Shown here one piece after another: positions 60,661-64,000 of a stretch of DNA of 64,000 nt. Both the position numbers and the translations under genes were made by a program. The stretch is from Trematomus loennbergii (lineage: Eukaryota; Chordata; Actinopteri; Perciformes; Nototheniidae). Under the pieces are notes generated by a model that was not told the DNA's origin, did no database searches, and worked only from the letters and a program-made list of their open reading frames with translations. Numbering within the stretch: position 1 is the stretch's first letter; each line of letters starts with the position of its first letter. Location of the stretch: assembly GCA_012861695.1 (NCBI GenBank), contig JAAOOA010000060.1, positions 10,592,210 to 10,656,209 of the forward strand. The letters run 5' to 3'.

Positions 60661-64000
<3,340 letters not shown>

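Overview
The window looks like intergenic DNA of a teleost fish: AT-rich, full of long (CA)n/(GT)n arrays, fish-type LINE tails, several MITE families, hAT elements and a large Ty3/Gypsy retrotransposon. Only one host gene is clear: an intronless alpha-2 adrenergic receptor on the minus strand at 58,890-60,239. Its TM6/loop-3 sequence and loop-3 start fit adra2c best. I see no bacterial features, CRISPR array, rRNA or intact tRNA.

Layout. 1-8.3 kb: plain intergenic DNA with a (CT)n array, a possible short exon (1,254-1,310), a LINE 3' fragment (2.0-2.6 kb), a tRNA-like SINE remnant (5.2-5.5 kb) and a GC-rich repeat (7.7-8.3 kb). 8.3-12.8 kb: a piggyBac-like fragment, then an unrecognised coding-like minus-strand sequence split by two adjoining hAT elements. 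All three junctions carry the same target word, GTCTAGAC. 15-31 kb: MITEs, one complete piggyBac-like element, an internally deleted LINE with both ends (26.8-28.5 kb), a 66-bp near-perfect palindrome and a transposase remnant. 31-40.2 kb: mostly featureless apart from a dispersed repeat and a second complete piggyBac-like element.

40,358-48,442 is a Ty3/Gypsy element on the minus strand, flanked by the 4-bp duplication CTTA. Its LTRs differ by one base and one 5-bp indel where compared, so the insertion is young. It encodes Gag, then Pol in the -1 frame. At the junction lie a UUUAAAC slippery site, a 7-nt spacer and an 8-bp stem that can extend to a pseudoknot. Pol begins with a complete MYND-type zinc finger ahead of the protease, which is unusual. 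One frame break inside reverse transcriptase separates the first half of Pol from the YLDD/RNase H/integrase half.

48.4-58.1 kb holds a 20-bp minisatellite, a MITE with GGGTGTTTCTCAATGT ends, a 5'-truncated LINE, an inverted second copy of the 15-kb MITE, and a (CA)n cluster with a LINE 3' tail embedded in a repeat that occurs uninterrupted at 34 kb. 58.9-61.4 kb is the receptor gene, its upstream region and a 240-bp (CA)n array. The rest is featureless to the end. Nothing here suggests cooperating host genes: the story is one conserved receptor locus in a mobile-element-rich neighbourhood.
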